Below, one piece after another: positions 35,478-44,341 of a stretch of DNA of 64,000 bases. Source of the DNA: JADLGL01 sp963732865 (GTDB taxonomy: Bacteria > Pseudomonadota > Alphaproteobacteria > Rhizobiales > Kaistiaceae); NCBI GenBank assembly GCA_963732865.1, contig CAVTBC010000001.1, forward strand, positions 62,001 through 126,000, in the 5' to 3' direction. Under the pieces are notes generated by a model. That model was given only the letters and a program-made list of their open reading frames with translations, searched no databases and was not told the origin of the DNA. A program made the position numbers and the translations under genes. The number at the start of each line of letters is the position of its first letter. Position 1 is the first letter of the stretch.

Positions 35478-36800
35478 TCAGCGGTGCTCCTCGGCCTTGA
35501 TGCCGAAAACGCGGCGGAAGATCGTGTCGACCTGGGCGGTGTGGTAGCCGAGATCGAACAGCCCCTCGAGCTCTGATTCTGACAGCAGCGCAGTCACGTC
35601 GCTGTCATTCTTCAGAAACTCGATGAACGCGCCTTCGCCGTTCCAGGTCTTCATGGCATTGCGCTGGACCATCGCGTAGGCGGCCTCGCGGGACGCGCCC
35701 TTCTGGGCCAGCGCCAGTAGCACCTGCTGCGAATGGATGAGGCCGCCGAGGCGGTCGAGATTGGCGCGCATCCGGTCCGGATAGACGATCAGCTGATCGA
35801 TGATGCGGGTGAGCCTGGCAAGCGCAAAATCCAGCGTTACCGTGGCGTCCGGCCCGATCATCCGCTCGACCGAGGAATGCGAGATATCGCGCTCGTGCCA
35901 AAGCGCGACATTCTCCATCGCGGGCAGGGCCATGCCGCGGACGAGGCGGGCAAGACCCGTCACGTTCTCGGACAGGATCGGGTTCCGCTTATGCGGCATC
36001 GATGAGGAGCCCTTCTGGCCGGGCGCGAAATATTCTTCGGCCTCAAGGACTTCGGTGCGCTGTAGATGGCGGATCTCGCCGGCGAGGCGCTCGATCGAGG
36101 AGGCGACGACGCCCAGCGTGGCGAAGAACATCGCGTGGCGATCACGCGGGATCACCTGCGTCGAGATCGGCTCGGGGCGGAGACCGAGCCGGTGCGCCAC
36201 CATTTCCTCGATCCGCGGATCGACATTGGCGAAGGTCCCGACGGAGCCGGAGAGGGCGCAGGTCGCGACTTCTTCCCGGGCGTTGTGCAGGCGGCGGCGG
36301 GCGCGGGCGAACTCGGCGTAAGCCTGCGCCAGCTTGATGCCGAAGGTCGTCGGCTCGGCGTGAACGCCATGGCTGCGGCCGATGGTGACGCTGTCCTTGT
36401 GCTCATAAGCGCGGCGCATCAAGGCGGCGAGGAGCGCGTCAATGTCGGCCAGCATGATGTCCGCGGCGCGGACAAGCTGGATGCTGAGGCAGGTGTCGAG
36501 GATATCCGACGAGGTGAGGCCGAGATGGACGAAGCGCGCTTCGGGGCCGACGATCTCCGTGAGATGGGTGAGGAAGGCGATGACGTCGTGTTTGACCTCA
36601 GCTTCGATGGCGTCGATGCGGTCGATGTCGAAATTGGCCGCATCGCCCTTCCGGCGCACCACGGCGGCCGCTTCCTTCGGCACCTGGCCGAGTTCGGCCA
36701 TGGCCTCAAGGGCCGCGGCTTCGATCTCGAACCAGATTCGGTATTTCGTCTCTGACGACCAAATCGCCGCCATTTCCGGACGGCTGTAACGCGGAATCAC
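35478..36800 (-). CDS. purB: Adenylosuccinate lyase
   Basis: This 440-residue enzyme of the fumarase/aspartase superfamily splits SAICAR and adenylosuccinate in purine synthesis. Visible are the N-terminal MIPRYSRPEMAAIWS, the catalytic-His block TIGRSHGVHAEPTTFG and the superfamily signature GSSSMPHKRNP. The GTG start at 36800 overlaps the stop of the membrane protein gene (GTGA). It forms part of the dispersed purine group with purC, purS, purQ and purL, all on the minus strand. Confidence 0.97.
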   Translation of the reverse strand: MIPRYSRPEMAAIWSSETKYRIWFEIEAAALEAMAELGQVPKEAAAVVRRKGDAANFDIDRIDAIEAEVKHDVIAFLTHLTEIVGPEARFVHLGLTSSDILDTCLSIQLVRAADIMLADIDALLAALMRRAYEHKDSVTIGRSHGVHAEPTTFGIKLAQAYAEFARARRRLHNAREEVATCALSGSVGTFANVDPRIEEMVAHRLGLRPEPISTQVIPRDRHAMFFATLGVVASSIERLAGEIRHLQRTEVLEAEEYFAPGQKGSSSMPHKRNPILSENVTGLARLVRGMALPAMENVALWHERDISHSSVERMIGPDATVTLDFALARLTRIIDQLIVYPDRMRANLDRLGGLIHSQQVLLALAQKGASREAAYAMVQRNAMKTWNGEGAFIEFLKNDSDVTALLSESELEGLFDLGYHTAQVDTIFRRVFGIKAEEHR

Positions 36801-37381
36801 TCTTGTCGGCCTTCATAGTTGGGTGGTTGAGGAGCGGTCGTAACAGGCGAAGGACCGGGCGACAATCGGCGCGGCGGGGGTTCGCGCCGCGAAAGTAGAA
36901 GCGCGGCGACGAGCAGGACCGGCAGGCCGATGGGCATCAGCATCGGCGCGCCGAGCATCAGATAGTAGTAGCCGACGCCGGCGAAGGTCGCGAGAGCGAC
37001 GAAGAACCAGTGCAGCGAGAACGCGGCAGGCCACCATTCGACATAGTAGGTGATGTAGTCGCCGTAGAAGAGCACAGCGTCGAAGCCGGCCGATAGGACG
37101 ATGAGGAGGACGATTGCCGCCGCGAATCTGGCCGACGGACTGAGGCCGGCTCCCCAGCGGGCGAGGGCCAGGAACGTGCAGCAGCCGGCGAACGCCGCCC
37201 CAATAGCGAAGAGGATCAACGCCAGGGTAAGGCGGGGATTGATTGCCCCGTAGCGCCAGAGCGCGCCGGGAATGCCGGCGAGGCCGATGCACAGGCCGTA
37301 CAGCGCCGCGAAGATGCTGGCGTGGAGGAACGAACGGGACCATCGGGCGCGAGCGGGCTCCGCCCCCATGACCGCCGCCAT
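36797..37381 (-). CDS. Small polytopic membrane protein, unknown function
   Basis: This protein of about 194 residues has five hydrophobic segments (HASIFAALYGLCIGLAGIPG; LALILFAIGAAFAGCCTFLAL; FAAAIVLLIVLSAGFDAVLFYG; AFSLHWFFVALATFAGVGYYY; LMPIGLPVLLVAALLLS) and a Pro-rich cytosolic tail. No family was recognised. ATG at 37381 lies just after the DUF2259 stop and is preferred; the longer frame overlaps that gene. Stop-start overlaps with purB suggest a shared transcript. Confidence 0.6.
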   Translation of the reverse strand: MAAVMGAEPARARWSRSFLHASIFAALYGLCIGLAGIPGALWRYGAINPRLTLALILFAIGAAFAGCCTFLALARWGAGLSPSARFAAAIVLLIVLSAGFDAVLFYGDYITYYVEWWPAAFSLHWFFVALATFAGVGYYYLMLGAPMLMPIGLPVLLVAALLLSRREPPPRRLSPGPSPVTTAPQPPNYEGRQE

Positions 37382-37385
37382 CCCG

Positions 37386-38093
37386 CTATTGGGTGACGTA
37401 AGTCGGGATCGCCAGGAAGCGGCGGTCAGGCCCTTCAAAGCCGATCGTGAAGACGCTGAGCAGGACGATGAGATGTGTTCCCCGCGCATCGTCATAGGCG
37501 ATCACGTCCGAAACGCTGTAGCTGAGCGGGCATGATCGGCTCGCAGGCACGCTTGTGTCGTGATGGATCTGGCGGATCTGCCCGTCCGGTCCTTTCAGAT
37601 CGAGGTCGAAGCCGACAATGGACTGCCCGAAATCGGGACAATCGCTCGGCAATTCGTGCTCGGTCAGCGACAAATGCCACCCTTGCGTCTGCAGCGGCGT
37701 GAAGGCACGGAGCAGGAACTCGACCTTGTGATGATCGCCGAGTTCGGTGATCGGGTTGGTGACGAGGATGCGAGGTATCTCGCTTGTGCCGTATTGGCTG
37801 AGGAGGACGCCGGCCTGCTCGTAGGCCCTGAAGCGCGCCGATGCGACGGTCGCGTCTTCAGTTTCGATCAGGACGCGGATCGGTGTGCCGTCGACCCAGC
37901 GGTCGAGCCGGGTGTCGATGATATAGATGTTGGCATAGGGAAAGCCGGAGCCGTCCTGGACGCCATATTCCTCGAAGGCGAAATAGTCGCCCTGCGGCGA
38001 GAAGCCGATAACTTGCCGGTCGGCATAGTCGCCGGCCTGGGCGGAGCCGGCGCCAAGACAAGCGACGGCGACGACGAGGAGCAAACGGCGCAT
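37386..38093 (-). CDS. DUF2259 family secreted protein
   Basis: This 235-residue protein begins with a clear signal peptide (RRLLLVVAVACLGAGSAQAG, cleavage near residue 21), so it is probably periplasmic. FSPQGDYFAFEEYGVQDGSGFPYANIYIID near the N-terminus is typical of the DUF2259 predicted secreted proteins of alphaproteobacteria. Function is unknown. Two cysteines, in DCPDFG and SCPLSY, could form a disulfide. It lies between rpe and a membrane protein of unknown function on the same strand. Confidence 0.72.
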   Translation of the reverse strand: MRRLLLVVAVACLGAGSAQAGDYADRQVIGFSPQGDYFAFEEYGVQDGSGFPYANIYIIDTRLDRWVDGTPIRVLIETEDATVASARFRAYEQAGVLLSQYGTSEIPRILVTNPITELGDHHKVEFLLRAFTPLQTQGWHLSLTEHELPSDCPDFGQSIVGFDLDLKGPDGQIRQIHHDTSVPASRSCPLSYSVSDVIAYDDARGTHLIVLLSVFTIGFEGPDRRFLAIPTYVTQ

Positions 38094-38131
38094 GTCGGAC
38101 CTCCCGCTGCGACCGCCTGCCCGTAATGAGG

Positions 38132-38809
38132 TCAGACGGTGATCGTTGTGGCGGCCGTACGAATGGCCGAGATGTTCTTCCGGTAGCTTTCCTCATTGCC
38201 GCCCTTGAACACGGCGGAACCGGCAACCAGCACGTCGGCGCCGGCGCGGGCGAGGGAAGCGGCATTGTCCGGGGTGACGCCGCCATCAACCTCGATATGG
38301 ACGTCGCGGCCGGCAAACATGTCTCGGATGCGGGCGACCTTATCCACGGCGGAAGGGATGAAGGCCTGGCCGCCGAAGCCCGGATTGACGCTCATGACGA
38401 GGACGAGGTCGACGAGGTCGCGGACATAGGTGAGGGCGCTTTCCGGCGTCGACGGGTTGAGCGAGACGCCGGCCTTGACGCCGAGCGCCCTGATCGCCTG
38501 CAGCGAGCGGTGAAGATGCGGGCCGGCTTCCGCGTGGATGGTGATGATGTCGGAGCCTGCCTCGGCGAAAGCGGCGAGATAGGGATCGACCGGCGCGATC
38601 ATCAGATGAACGTCCATGACCTTGTCGGTGTGCGGGCGGAGCGCCTTCACGACGGCCGGGCCGATGGTGATGTTGGGCACATAATGGCCGTCCATCACGT
38701 CGACATGAATCCAGTCGGCGCCAGCGCGCACGATGGATTGCACTTCGTCGCCGAGCTTGGCGAAATCGGCGGAAAGAATGGACGGCGCGATCAGAATTGG
38801 ACGCGACAT
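38132..38809 (-). CDS. rpe: Ribulose-phosphate 3-epimerase
   Basis: This 225-residue TIM-barrel enzyme interconverts ribulose-5-P and xylulose-5-P in the pentose phosphate pathway. Canonical motifs: IAPSILSADFAKLG, HVDVMDGHYVPNITIG (metal-binding His/Asp), MSVNPGFGGQ and EVDGGVTPDNA. The ATG at 38809 is preceded by GAGGGT and is preferred to the in-frame codon at 38848. In many related genomes rpe sits close to purB, as here. Confidence 0.97.
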   Translation of the reverse strand: MSRPILIAPSILSADFAKLGDEVQSIVRAGADWIHVDVMDGHYVPNITIGPAVVKALRPHTDKVMDVHLMIAPVDPYLAAFAEAGSDIITIHAEAGPHLHRSLQAIRALGVKAGVSLNPSTPESALTYVRDLVDLVLVMSVNPGFGGQAFIPSAVDKVARIRDMFAGRDVHIEVDGGVTPDNAASLARAGADVLVAGSAVFKGGNEESYRKNISAIRTAATTITV

Positions 38810-38876
38810 TGTACCCTCGCGGAAATGATTGTTGGCGCCCGGTAGCATGCAGCCATGCGCCGTGCAAATGGCGAAG

Positions 38877-39686
38877 CTAAGGCGCGGTGCCCTGCGCTGT
38901 CACGGGACGTTCGTTCTTGCCTGACCCGGAGGCGGAATCATGGTCCGACTGGCCCCCGGCCGCCGCTACCCCGGCTTCGCCCGCCTCGTGATGCAGCCGC
39001 GCCTCATCCAGCACCTTGATCGACCTGTTATGTTCGATCTCGACGATCCCCAATGACTGAAGCTGATTGAGCTGGCGGCTCACGGTCTCGATCGTCAGAC
39101 CCAGAAAATCGGCGATTTCTGCGCGCGTGAGAAGGAGGCTGAGGAGGGGACCTTTGGGGGCGCCCTCCGGCCCGTTGCGTCGGGCCTGACGGACGACGAA
39201 GAGGAGGAAGGTCGCAACGCGCTCACGCGCCGTGCGCCGGCCCAGCGTCAGGAGCAATTCGCGGGCGTCTTCGAGTTCCGACAGCGCCTGCATATAGAGC
39301 CGGTGCTCCAGACCGGGAGTGTCGGCGATCATCCGCTCGAGCGTGCTGCGCGAAAAGGTGCAGATCGTGGCGTCCGTCACGGCTTCGATGAGAACGTCGG
39401 ATTCGGCGAGGAAGGGCCGGCCCAGGAAGTCCGGGGCGTATTGCAGGCCAACGATCTGCTGCCGCCCGTCGGGGAGGAGTTTCAGAAGCTTCACCGCGCC
39501 GCTGAGGATCACGGAGAAGGTCGAGGCCGGTCCGCCTGGCTCCACGACCGGTTCGCCATGCTGCACCTTGTGCCGCTGGGCAACGCGCTTCAGTTGCTCC
39601 AGCTCGGCAGGGGCCAGCGCGCCGCAGATGCCCTGATGCCGGGCGGCGCACTCACCGCAGAGAGTGGGTGGTTTGGCCTTGTCCAT
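38877..39686 (-). CDS. fnrN: FNR/FnrN-type Crp-family oxygen-responsive regulator
   Basis: This 269-residue protein has a cyclic-nucleotide-like sensor domain and a C-terminal helix-turn-helix (LTRAEIADFLGLTIETVSRQL). Three N-terminal cysteines (Cys10, Cys13, Cys21 in LCGECAARHQGICG) plus a central one in ATICTF are the four ligands expected for an oxygen-labile [4Fe-4S] cluster, so it should act as an anaerobic or microaerobic activator. The recognition helix E-x2-SR is FNR-like and points to TTGAT-N4-ATCAA sites. The last 35 residues are a disordered acidic tail, longer than usual. ATG at 39686 is chosen; the frame extends upstream to 39761 without support. Confidence 0.85.
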   Translation of the reverse strand: MDKAKPPTLCGECAARHQGICGALAPAELEQLKRVAQRHKVQHGEPVVEPGGPASTFSVILSGAVKLLKLLPDGRQQIVGLQYAPDFLGRPFLAESDVLIEAVTDATICTFSRSTLERMIADTPGLEHRLYMQALSELEDARELLLTLGRRTARERVATFLLFVVRQARRNGPEGAPKGPLLSLLLTRAEIADFLGLTIETVSRQLNQLQSLGIVEIEHNRSIKVLDEARLHHEAGEAGVAAAGGQSDHDSASGSGKNERPVTAQGTAP

Positions 39687-39732
39687 AACGCTTCCAACGT
39701 AGCGCCGCCGCCGCGGCGGTTCTATGCGACAT

Positions 39733-40833
39733 CTATGGCGTGAACCGCTCGTATCCACCACTATTCCAGCGATAAATCACCCAACCGGGCAGGTTCAGGT
39801 CGCCAATATCGTCGAAGGTGACGGTTCCGATGGCCGTATCGAAATTGCCGGCCGCTATCGCCTCGGCCACGGGCGCATAGTCGGTAACGCCGACCTTGGC
39901 GACGGCGTCCGCCCAGACCTCCACGGCGGCGAAGGCATAGAGCGCGAAGCCGTCGGCGCGGCCGCCGTCCGCGGTAATGGCCGCAACGGCGCGTGCTGCG
40001 GCAGGATTGTCGGCGGGGTTCGGCTGGAACGTGAACAATGTGCCGTCGGCCTCCGCGCCGGCCGCCGCGGCGTAGGCATCGGATGCCAGCGTGTCGCCGC
40101 CCATCAGTAGTGGCGTGTAGTCCTGACGGACCATTTCCAGGCGGAGCGCGGCAATGTCCTCAGCGGTGCCCGCAACGAAGACGATATCGACGCCGGCATC
40201 CTTGAGCCGGCCCACAAGGCCGGGGAAATCGGGGTTGGCCACGGAATAGGACTCAATGACATCGGGCGGGCGGCCCGCTGCGTCCATCGCCTCCGCCACC
40301 GAGTCGGCCAGCCTGCCGCCATAGGGCGAGGAATCGTCGATGACGGCGACTTTGCTGTCGGCCGCCTGTGCAACAAGGAAGGCGGCGGCGGTCGGGCCTT
40401 GCTCGTCCTCGCGGCCGAAGAGCCGGAAGATGCCGGCGCCGGCGCGCTGTTCGGTGAAGCGCGGATCGGGAGCCCCCGGCGCGATGTCGATGATGCCTTC
40501 GGCGGCGTAAACGTCCGCCCCGGCGATGGCTGCAACCGAGCAAAGATGGCCGACGACGAAGACGGCACCGGCGCCGACGAGTTGGTTGGCGACGTCTGTG
40601 GCACGGTCGGCGGCGCAATTGTCGTTGGCCGTCTCGATCGTCACCTGCTGGCCGAGCAGCCCGCCGGCCTCGTTGATCAAGCGGACGGCAGCTTCTGCCC
40701 CATCGCGCATCTCACCGCCGAGCAGTGCGAGCGTCCCGGTCATCGGCCCGGCCACCGCAATGTGGATCTCCGCATGCGCGCTCGTCGCGGCCAGAGCGAC
40801 TAGCGCGAGCAGGGCTGTGCGGAGCGCCTTCAC
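39733..40833 (-). CDS. Periplasmic branched-chain amino acid-type substrate-binding protein (LivJ-like)
   Basis: This 366-residue type I periplasmic binding protein has a signal peptide (cleavage near SAHAE) and a LivJ/LivK fold: IHIAVAGPMTGTLALLGGEMRDGAEAAV at the start, VVGHLCSVAA and IDDSSPYGG in the middle. Such proteins deliver branched-chain amino acids, amides or related compounds to an ABC transporter. No permease or ATPase gene lies beside it, so it is an orphan whose ligand is unknown. The GTG start at 40833 overlaps the stop of the uracil-DNA glycosylase gene (GTGA), an odd pairing. Confidence 0.85.
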   Translation of the reverse strand: MKALRTALLALVALAATSAHAEIHIAVAGPMTGTLALLGGEMRDGAEAAVRLINEAGGLLGQQVTIETANDNCAADRATDVANQLVGAGAVFVVGHLCSVAAIAGADVYAAEGIIDIAPGAPDPRFTEQRAGAGIFRLFGREDEQGPTAAAFLVAQAADSKVAVIDDSSPYGGRLADSVAEAMDAAGRPPDVIESYSVANPDFPGLVGRLKDAGVDIVFVAGTAEDIAALRLEMVRQDYTPLLMGGDTLASDAYAAAAGAEADGTLFTFQPNPADNPAAARAVAAITADGGRADGFALYAFAAVEVWADAVAKVGVTDYAPVAEAIAAGNFDTAIGTVTFDDIGDLNLPGWVIYRWNSGGYERFTP

Positions 40834-41657
40834 GGGCTTTCCTCCAGCGCCTCGGCCAGCGCCAGCATGTCCCGCCAGGCGAAGCGCTTGTGCAGCGGCT
40901 GGCGCAGCAGATAGGCGGGGTGAAGCATCGCCATCGCCCGGATGGTGCGCTTGCCGCCGTCATATTGCCGCCAGCGGCCGCGCGAGCGAAGGATGCCTTC
41001 GGTCGTATTCAGCAATTCGCGCGCCGAGGCGTTGCCGAGGCAGATCAGGAAATCGGGGTCGCAGAGCGCGATCTGGCGCTCGATGAAAGGACGGCAGGCC
41101 GCCGTTTCCTGCGGCGTCGGCGTGCGGTTTCCCGGCGGCCGCCAGGGCACGACATTGGCGATATAGGCGCTCTCGCGGCTGAGGCCAATCGCGGCCAGCA
41201 TGCGATCAAGGAGGTGACCGGAGCGGCCGACGAAGGGAACGCCCTGGATGTCCTCGTCGCGGCCCGGCGCTTCACCGACCAGCATCACGCGCGCCGCGGG
41301 ATTGCCATCGGCAAAGACGAGATTGGTCGCGGTATGGCGGAGGTTGCAGCCTTCGAAGCGCGAGAGCGCCTGGCGCAGTTCGTCCATCGTCTCCGCCGCT
41401 TCGGCTGCCGCTCGGGCGCTGCGCTCCGATTCGCCCACCGTGGCCGCCGACATTGCGGCGAAAGGTGGCTGCGGCGCTTCGGCGATCGCTTCGGATATCG
41501 GCGCGCTGACCGGCGGCGGACGCTGCGTACGGTCGACCGGTTCCTCGCCGATGGCAATATCGACGCCGACGGCGGCATACCATTCCAGCAGGGCACGCAG
41601 GTCGCGCGTGCTCCATTCGGAAACCGGCTTGGCGGGGCTGTCGCTCACGGACGGCAT
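40830..41657 (-). CDS. Uracil-DNA glycosylase, type 4-like
   Basis: This 275-residue DNA repair enzyme belongs to the family 4 UDG group (SPO1 polymerase-like), which removes uracil from DNA. GEAPGRDEDIQGVPFVGRSGHLLDRML carries the catalytic motif and MLHPAYLLRQ the second motif. Cysteines in GCNLRHT, TAACRPF and IALCDP sit where Fe-S ligands are expected, but the usual second Cys of the first pair is replaced (C-N-L-R), so cluster binding is less certain. The first 85 residues are a variable acidic extension common in alphaproteobacteria. Confidence 0.88.
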   Translation of the reverse strand: MPSVSDSPAKPVSEWSTRDLRALLEWYAAVGVDIAIGEEPVDRTQRPPPVSAPISEAIAEAPQPPFAAMSAATVGESERSARAAAEAAETMDELRQALSRFEGCNLRHTATNLVFADGNPAARVMLVGEAPGRDEDIQGVPFVGRSGHLLDRMLAAIGLSRESAYIANVVPWRPPGNRTPTPQETAACRPFIERQIALCDPDFLICLGNASARELLNTTEGILRSRGRWRQYDGGKRTIRAMAMLHPAYLLRQPLHKRFAWRDMLALAEALEESP

Positions 41658-41807
41658 CGATGCTGTTTGGCTGTTGCTTCCGGCTAGGCTTAGCTGCCGA
41701 CGGGGTGCAACTCAAATGACAAGCCGCCCAGGCCCTTCGTTCACGGCGAAGGTTGTGCTAGGGCGCACGCAGAAACGCGGCGGCGCTTGGGATAGGAAGG
41801 ACTGGCT

Positions 41808-42182
41808 ATGCGGCGAATCACGCTGACTTTTTCCGGGGCCGAGATTTCGGCCGAACTCCTCGATACACCCACGGCGGATGCGATCTGGGATGCGCTGCCG
41901 GTAGAGGCCTCGGTCGCGACCTGGGGCGACGAGGTCTATTTCGACTGCGGCATTTCCTGTGAAGAAGAACCCGAGGCGCGGGCCCTGGTGACGGCGGGCG
42001 AGATCGCCTATTGGCCGCCGGGCGATGCCATCGCCATCGGCTTCGGTCCGACGCCGGTGTCGCGGGGCGACGAGATCAGGCTGGCTTCGCCGGCCAATAT
42101 CTGGGCGAAAGCGGAAGGCGACGTTACGGTTCTGAAGGCAGTTCGCGCCGGCACGAAGGTGCGCGTCGCGCCGGCCGGGTAG
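41808..42182 (+). CDS. Cyclophilin-like fold protein (PF04126/TM1367 type)
   Basis: This 124-residue protein matches the small cyclophilin-like family typified by TM1367: RITLTFSGAEISAELLDTPTADAIWDALP at the start, WGDEVYFDC, then AYWPPGDAIAIGFGPTP. The fold resembles cyclophilin but proline isomerase activity is not established, and the function is unknown. It starts a plus-strand run (this gene, crcB, rluC, ATP12, acylphosphatase) with short spacers, probably an operon. Confidence 0.75.
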   Translation: MRRITLTFSGAEISAELLDTPTADAIWDALPVEASVATWGDEVYFDCGISCEEEPEARALVTAGEIAYWPPGDAIAIGFGPTPVSRGDEIRLASPANIWAKAEGDVTVLKAVRAGTKVRVAPAG

Positions 42183-42204
42183 CAACTTGGCGAGGATGTC
42201 GCGG

Positions 42205-42582
42205 ATGAACGAAGTGCTCCTCGTTGCCGCCGGCGGCGCGATCGGCGCGTCCATGCGCCATCTCGTCGGCGTCGTCAGCATGCGCACCTTCGGTAGCGCG
42301 TTCCCGGCAGGGACATTCATCGTCAATATCGCGGGGTCGCTGGCGATGGGGATCTTCATCGGCCTCCTCGCGATCAAGCTGCAGGGGTCGGAGTCGCTCC
42401 GCCTGTTCGTTGCCACCGGCTTCCTCGGCGGCTTCACCACATTTTCCAGTTTCTCGCTCGACTTCAACGTGCTGTGGGAGCGCGGCGACACGGTCCTCGC
42501 CATCGGCTATGTCCTGGCCTCCGTTCTGGTTTCGCTGCTGGCCCTGATGGCCGGCCTATGGCTGGTGCGGGCGCTTACCTGA
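42205..42582 (+). CDS. crcB: Fluoride exporter CrcB/Fluc
   Basis: This 125-residue, four-helix membrane protein exports fluoride as a dual-topology dimer. Key pieces: GGAIGASMRHLVG at the start, FIVNIAGSLAMG (Asn of the pore) and GFLGGFTTFSSFSLD with the conserved central motif. The ATG at 42205 is preferred, with GAGG nine bases upstream; TTG 42187 and ATG 42196 are in-frame alternatives. I looked for a fluoride riboswitch upstream and did not recognise one. Its stop overlaps the ribosome site of the rluC-like gene, a common pairing in rhizobia. Confidence 0.95.
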   Translation: MNEVLLVAAGGAIGASMRHLVGVVSMRTFGSAFPAGTFIVNIAGSLAMGIFIGLLAIKLQGSESLRLFVATGFLGGFTTFSSFSLDFNVLWERGDTVLAIGYVLASVLVSLLALMAGLWLVRALT

Positions 42583-42593
42583 GGATCACGTAA

Positions 42594-43580
42594 TTGGGTC
42601 AGGTCGAGACACGGACAATTGAGCGGGACGAGGCCGGAATGCGCCTCGATCGCTGGTTCCATAGCCATTACCCGACGCTGTCCTTCGGGCACCTGCAGAA
42701 GCTGCTGCGGTCGGGGCAGGTGCGTGTCGACGGCAAGCGGGCGCGGACCAATGCCCGACTGGAGCCCGGCCAGCTGGTGCGGGTGCCGCCGATCAGCGAT
42801 GTTGCCGCCGAGGCCGGGCCGCGGCCACCGGCCGGTTCGGGCAAGGAGGAACTGCGCCCCTATCTCCTTTACGAGGACGATGCGGTTCTGGTGTTCAACA
42901 AGCCGGCCGGTCTGGCGGTGCAGGGCGGTTCCGGCCTGACGCGGCATGTCGACGGGCTGCTGGAGGAATGGCGCGACAAGAGGGGCCAGAAGCCTCGGCT
43001 TGTGCACCGGCTCGACCGGGAAACCTCGGGCGTTCTAGTGGTGGCGCGGACACGGCTAGCCGCCTCACGTCTTGCCGAAGCTTTCCGCGCCCGGACGACG
43101 AAGAAGGTCTATTGGGCGCTGGTTGCCGGCGTACCGAAGCCGAAACAGGGGCGCATCTCGACTTGGCTCGGCAAGGAGCCGCATGGCGAGATGGAGCGGG
43201 TGGCGGTGGTCGCGCATGGCACCGACGACGCCGATCATGCGGTGACACTCTATTCGGTCGTCGACGTGGCCGGCGACGGGCTGGCATGGCTGACGATGCG
43301 CCCGGTCACGGGCCGAACGCATCAGCTGCGCGTGCAGGCCGCCCATATCGGCCATCCGATCGTCGGCGATCCGCTCTATTTCGACAAGAAGGACTGGACG
43401 CTTCCGGGCGGCATGCAGAACCGCTTGCATCTCCATGCGCGGCGGATCGTCATCCCCCATCCTTCAGGCGGCGTCATCGATGTCTCGGCGCCGCTCCCGC
43501 CCCATATGGTGCAGAGTTGGAACCTCCTCGGCTTCGACGCCGAGCAGAAGGGAGCCGCCGAACTCAACGACGCGGCCTGA
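42594..43580 (+). CDS. RluC-type 23S rRNA pseudouridine synthase
   Basis: This 328-residue enzyme has an N-terminal S4-like RNA-binding region (LSFGHLQKLLRSGQVRVDGKRA) and a pseudouridine synthase domain with the catalytic Asp in VHRLDRETSGVLV. RPVTGRTHQLRVQ and GDPLYF are further RluA-family motifs. RluC modifies several uridines of helix regions near the peptidyl transferase centre. It starts with TTG at 42594, with GAGG ten bases before; no better in-frame codon was found. The lack of a second catalytic clue means RluC and RluD cannot be fully separated. Confidence 0.9.
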   Translation: MGQVETRTIERDEAGMRLDRWFHSHYPTLSFGHLQKLLRSGQVRVDGKRARTNARLEPGQLVRVPPISDVAAEAGPRPPAGSGKEELRPYLLYEDDAVLVFNKPAGLAVQGGSGLTRHVDGLLEEWRDKRGQKPRLVHRLDRETSGVLVVARTRLAASRLAEAFRARTTKKVYWALVAGVPKPKQGRISTWLGKEPHGEMERVAVVAHGTDDADHAVTLYSVVDVAGDGLAWLTMRPVTGRTHQLRVQAAHIGHPIVGDPLYFDKKDWTLPGGMQNRLHLHARRIVIPHPSGGVIDVSAPLPPHMVQSWNLLGFDAEQKGAAELNDAA

Positions 43581-43585
43581 ACGGC

Positions 43586-44341
43586 ATGACAAGCGAACCG
43601 GCAAATCCGCTCGAACTGGCCAAGAAACTCGCCCGCGCCGCGCCCTTGCCGAAGCGCTTCTACAAGGCGGCGACGGTCGCGCGTGATGGCGATTTCCACG
43701 CTGTGCAGCTTGACGAGCGGAAGCTGCGGACGCCGAAGCGCAATGCCGTGGCGTTCGCCGAGCCGGCGCTGGCGGCGGCCGTGGCGTCGGAATGGGGCGT
43801 GCAGGGCGAGTTCATCGACCCGGCGACGATGCCGCTGACGCGGATCGTCAATTCGGCGATCGACGGCGTCGCCGAGCGGATGAGTGAAACCGCTGCTGAC
43901 ATCGCCGCTTTCGCCGTCAACGATCTCCTCTGCTACCGCGCCGATTCCCCAAAGGAACTGGTGAGGCGGCAGGGGGAATTGTGGGACCCGCTGCTCGCCT
44001 GGGTGGATGAAGCGTTCGGCGCGAAGCTGATCCTGGGCGAGGGGATCGTGCCGGTCGATCAATCGCCACAGGCGATCGAGCGCCTCGCGGCGGCGCTCCG
44101 CGCCTTCGACCCGCTGCCCCTGACGGCGCTGCATTTGACGACGACGCTAACTGGCTCGGCGGTATTGGCGCTGGCGGTGGCGCGTGGCCGATTGGCGGCG
44201 GAGGAGGCATGGACGGCCGCCCATGTCGACGAGGATTGGCAGATCGCCCAATGGGGCGAAGTCGCCGAGGCCCGGGCACGGCGGGAAGCTCGTTGGCGCG
44301 ATATGGAAGCGGCGGCGTTCATCCTGACGCTCGGACGGTGA
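43586..44341 (+). CDS. ATP12-family F1-ATPase assembly chaperone
   Basis: This 251-residue ATP12 homologue binds the alpha subunit of F1 and helps assemble ATP synthase; bacterial copies are largely restricted to alphaproteobacteria. Typical stretches are PKRFYKAATVARDGDFHAVQLDERKLRTPKR (opening domain), EWGVQGEFIDPATMPLTRIVNSAID and RADSPKELVRRQGELWDPLLAW. The ATG at 43586 follows the rluC-like stop by six bases. Its TGA overlaps the GTG of the acylphosphatase gene. The F1 inhibitor gene at 35151 is also in the window. Confidence 0.93.
   Translation: MTSEPANPLELAKKLARAAPLPKRFYKAATVARDGDFHAVQLDERKLRTPKRNAVAFAEPALAAAVASEWGVQGEFIDPATMPLTRIVNSAIDGVAERMSETAADIAAFAVNDLLCYRADSPKELVRRQGELWDPLLAWVDEAFGAKLILGEGIVPVDQSPQAIERLAAALRAFDPLPLTALHLTTTLTGSAVLALAVARGRLAAEEAWTAAHVDEDWQIAQWGEVAEARARREARWRDMEAAAFILTLGR

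Noticed and set aside
41700..42204. Fluoride riboswitch upstream of crcB
   Set aside because: No sequence resembling the conserved crcB-motif pseudoknot was recognised upstream of crcB or of the gene before it.
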